The notes under the pieces: generated by a model
The model's input: the letters and a program-made list of their open reading frames with translations, nothing else
Told to the model about the DNA's origin: nothing
Database searches by the model: none
Shown here: one piece after another, positions 60,955-64,000 of the stretch
Layout: each line of letters begins with the position of its first letter
How positions within the stretch are numbered: position 1 is the first letter of the stretch
Translations under genes and position numbers: made by a program
DNA from: Arabidopsis thaliana
Taxonomy: Eukaryota > Streptophyta > Magnoliopsida > Brassicales > Brassicaceae
Assembly: GCF_000001735.4 (NCBI RefSeq)
Contig: NC_003074.8
Coordinates: forward strand, 19,971,261-20,035,260
Length of the DNA: 64,000 bases
Direction: 5' to 3'

Positions 60955-61206
60955 GTACCGTCCAGAAGATAAACAATCTCGGCTGGCTGTCCCATATATC
61001 TGCGGATAAACCTGAATATCAAAATAAACAAACTTACAGTTATACTAAATTTACATATATAAGTCTTTTTTTAATCGAAATACAAAATCTGATAAGATAT
61101 TAATAATAACGTTACCTGCCAGCCGGCCTCTATACTGTTGAGGTCATTGTTTTCGTAGGACCTAACACCAGCCATAGTTGACCCAAACTGAATTTCGTAG
61201 CGTTGT
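60955..61206 (-). pseudogene. Neprosin peptidase-domain remnant
   Basis: Two exon-like pieces on the minus strand. The first (about 61206-61117) ends YENNDLNSIEAGWQ at a good GT donor (CAG|GTAACG). The second (about 61013-60955) begins VYPQIYG after an acceptor-like TATTCAG, and then continues one base out of frame as DSQPRLFIFWTV. These match the neprosin-domain pattern NSIEAGWQV-P-YGD-RLF-WT. The missing base disables the frame. The rest of the peptidase domain is absent. In transcription order this fragment comes before the activation domain at 59756-60005, the reverse of an intact gene. Confidence 0.65.
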
Positions 61207-62659
61207 TGTCAATTTTCCAATGTCATACATTCATAGTGACTTTAGTTCTGTATATCCTAGGTGGATTTTCCATAGAACAACAACATACTATATCCAAAAA
61301 AAATAAAAATATCCTGATTAGTTATTTTTAGTTTTGTCATTGAAATAATGAAATAATAATATCGAAAGTTAGTTTTGAATGAATTCTTTAACATAGAAAT
61401 CCAAAATAGAACTACTATTCTAACATTAGCAAAATCACCCAAACGTTATCTACCATTACGAATCAAACAATTAATTAGTTTCAAATACAAAGATTGAATA
61501 ACATATAACAAAAACGCAGAAAGATCCTTGAACTTGGGGATTTTATCAACTCTTTAAATAAGTTAAAGATATGATTTCCTCGAAAAAGTTTACACAGTTT
61601 TATATAGTTATATTACCAAAAGATTATGTTAGATAGTACTCTTCTTAATTTCTTATAATAGATCCTTAAAAAATATATTCTTTTTCTTGTAATATACTCA
61701 GATCACTTGGACGTATTGATGAAAAGTTAAAAAGATATAAGAACCTGTGGTCGAACCTACTGTGGAAACATTATTTTCTTAGCATTAAAACAAAGAAAAC
61801 ATATGGTGGAAACATGATTTCATAAAGTAAATACAACCGGTTGGGCCTAAACTTTTTTTTTTTTTTTTTTTTGGGCCTAAACATAGTAGAGACAGACGAA
61901 ATTGGAGAATTATAACGTAAAATCTTTAACTATAGTTTTTCATCTTATCGTTAAAGCTTAAATCTTGTCGTCATTCAAACTTTTCATTTTATATATTTGT
62001 TTTGTTTTTATGTTATGTAAGTTTACAATTTTGATATTTTTAATAATTATTATGTTTTGTCAAATAAAAAACATTATAATATTAGATTTTAATTTTCTTT
62101 TTATTAAGAAATCTGCTTAAAGACTGCAATTCCTTAAGCGCAAAGAGCAAAGCTCTAATCTGTAAAACATGTGAGAACCGTAATTGGTAGATCTCATGAA
62201 GAGCCAATCTTCAAGCATCACACATTCATAATGGGCAACTTCAATCTCAACAACAAAAAACATAAACGCAAAAGGAGAGGGATTTCCAAGGATATACGGC
62301 CGGAACTGGCCCAACAGGCTGCGGATAGACCGTACGTAGCTATGGGAATGGGTGCTACCAGCGACAAAGCTACTTACATTCCATCCATGCCGATAATCGA
62401 AATTCAGATGCTGCACAGAATTGGGTGACTTCTTGTACACGGAACTGAGCAAATGACCATTCCGAGGTGAAATGTTTTGGCAAAATCCAGCAGCATTGTA
62501 TGAAGATATTAGGTACATAACAGAAGCATGTGTTCATCCCCATACGCACAATTATAAATATGAAGGAAATCAATTCCTGAATTTGCCGGTTTTGAGGAGA
62601 AATATGAAATGCAAAAACTATTACTCTGCAATATCGTCCTCACGTCTAAAACACATTTC
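61207..62659. other. Intergenic region
   Basis: AT-rich, with a T18 tract bounded by 12-bp direct repeats (61841-61882). The part at 62120-62570 is less AT-rich and has open frames on both strands (about 85 and 130 codons), but none resembles a protein I know; I leave it uncalled. Confidence 0.5.
61841..61882. repeat. T-tract insertion bounded by 12-bp direct repeats
   Basis: TTGGGCCTAAAC at 61841-61852 and at 61871-61882 enclose exactly 18 T (61853-61870). It has the same layout as the A-tract insertions at 12424-12471 and 18605-18646. Confidence 0.85.
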
Positions 62660-63045
62660 CTCACTTTGGTTTCTTATGGAAAGTCTCTGTCTGGAAAATC
62701 TCATTGCAAATGACTGGTTTCTTGTTCAGTATCACAAGGATTTTTCATTTCAGTTCAGAAGTGTTGACATCTCCTACAATGTAGTCAACTCTTTTTAAGG
62801 CACAGACAATGGTCTAAAAAGTTTGGAGTGCTGTATAATGATTCAAATTTGTACCAATATAGTAATGTACAATCAATTTTGGAGGTCACACTGATAACAA
62901 CGATATGAAAGAATGAGGAAAAACTGTTTTCCCATGATATCTCTCTTTTGTCTACACAGCTTCCCGTGCAAGGTCACAAACTTGCTCTAGCTGACCCAAG
63001 TCATCATGCTCCTGTATGGTGAATCGATCCTACAAGCTGTATGTA
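62660..63045 (+). pseudogene. Internally deleted partial copy of FLN1
   Basis: Same-strand diverged copy of the neighbouring FLN1 gene. Part of the FLN1 intron (TTGGTTTCTTATG, GTCTCTGTCT) appears at about 62669. The start of exon 2 (about 57887-57976) is matched at 62739-62825 through blocks such as GGATTTTTCATTTCA and TCAGAAGTGTTGAC. The similarity then jumps to the FLN1 3' UTR (TGTACAATCAATTTT, about 58666) and continues through a diverged AATCGAT-C-TACAAGCTGT block at 63016-63040. About 650 bases of FLN1 coding sequence are missing. Intron sequence in the copy rules out a retrocopy. The frame is broken; not a functional gene. Confidence 0.82.
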
Positions 63046-63190
63046 TCTTCCAAAAACTCGGGTTACCTCTGTTTCCTATAGTGTACAAAGACTATAAACT
63101 CGACGCAGATTCTTCTATGTCTTGATGCACTGTAGCATTCTTCAATGTATGACATCGGAATCTTGACTGTTTTCGGGTACTGTATCACTG

Positions 63191-64000
<810 letters not shown>

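Noticed and set aside
62117..62518. Overlapping open frames on both strands (about 85 and 133 codons)
   Set aside because: Neither product resembles a known family and codon use is unconvincing. Left uncalled, though a decayed transposon or gene piece is possible.
62880..62897. GGAGGTCACACTGATAA is shared between the last exon of IPCS1 (36726) and the region after the FLN1 fragment
   Set aside because: An exact 17-base match is expected by chance with appreciable probability in a 64-kb self-comparison, and the flanks do not align.

Overview
The window is plant nuclear DNA, almost certainly Arabidopsis thaliana (or a very close relative). It is AT-rich, its genes have many short GT-AG introns, and the encoded proteins are recognisably those of the chromosome 3 segment near loci At3g53940-At3g54100. 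The locus and species assignment comes from recalled protein families and gene order. The exon structures were read directly: every model closes in frame, and the final lengths match those I remember for several proteins (PAS1 635 aa, IPCS1 305 aa, HCEF1 417 aa, FLN1 471 aa, NPF 602 aa).

Layout. 1-2304 (-): mitochondrial carrier, with its stop just outside the window. 4444-6081 (+): glyoxal oxidase-like protein. 6227-6511 (-): broken copy of the 3' end of the next gene. 7046-9626 (-): NPF/PTR transporter. 9.6-13.7 kb: gene-poor. 13681-13751 (+): tRNA-Gly(GCC). 13948-15872 (+): PI31-like proteasome regulator. 16500-16943 (-): eight-cysteine LTP-like protein. 18398-19759 (-): universal stress protein. 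19.8-25.5 kb: gene-poor. 25497-26937 (+): unknown plant protein. 29782-33803 (+): PAS1. 34838-36760 (+): IPCS1. 39902-42230 (+): BSK6. 42772-44039 (-): PAR1-type secreted protein. 45691-47267 (+): chloroplast FBPase. 47642-49566 (-): LisH protein. 50070-52364 (-): ankyrin/PGG membrane protein. 52893-53318: a complete foldback (MULE-type) transposon. 54137-55189 (+): lectin-like membrane protein. 55520-55756 (-): Yos1-like. 56885-58575 (+): FLN1. 58.6-63.2 kb: a degraded region with neprosin-family remnants and a partial copy of FLN1. 63191-64000 (-): C-terminal part of an O-fucosyltransferase-like gene.

There is no operon logic: these are independent eukaryotic housekeeping and signalling genes. 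Themes include plastid function (FBPase, FLN1), very-long-chain lipid and sphingolipid metabolism in neighbouring genes (PAS1, IPCS1), and signalling or membrane proteins (BSK6, ankyrin/PGG).

I found no evidence of a novel gene system. The most interesting points are structural: a foldback element with a perfect 10-bp target duplication, two segmental gene-fragment duplications, a non-colinear neprosin pseudogene, a GC-AG intron in PAS1, interlocked inverted repeats, and three A/T-tract insertions bounded by 12-17 bp direct repeats.
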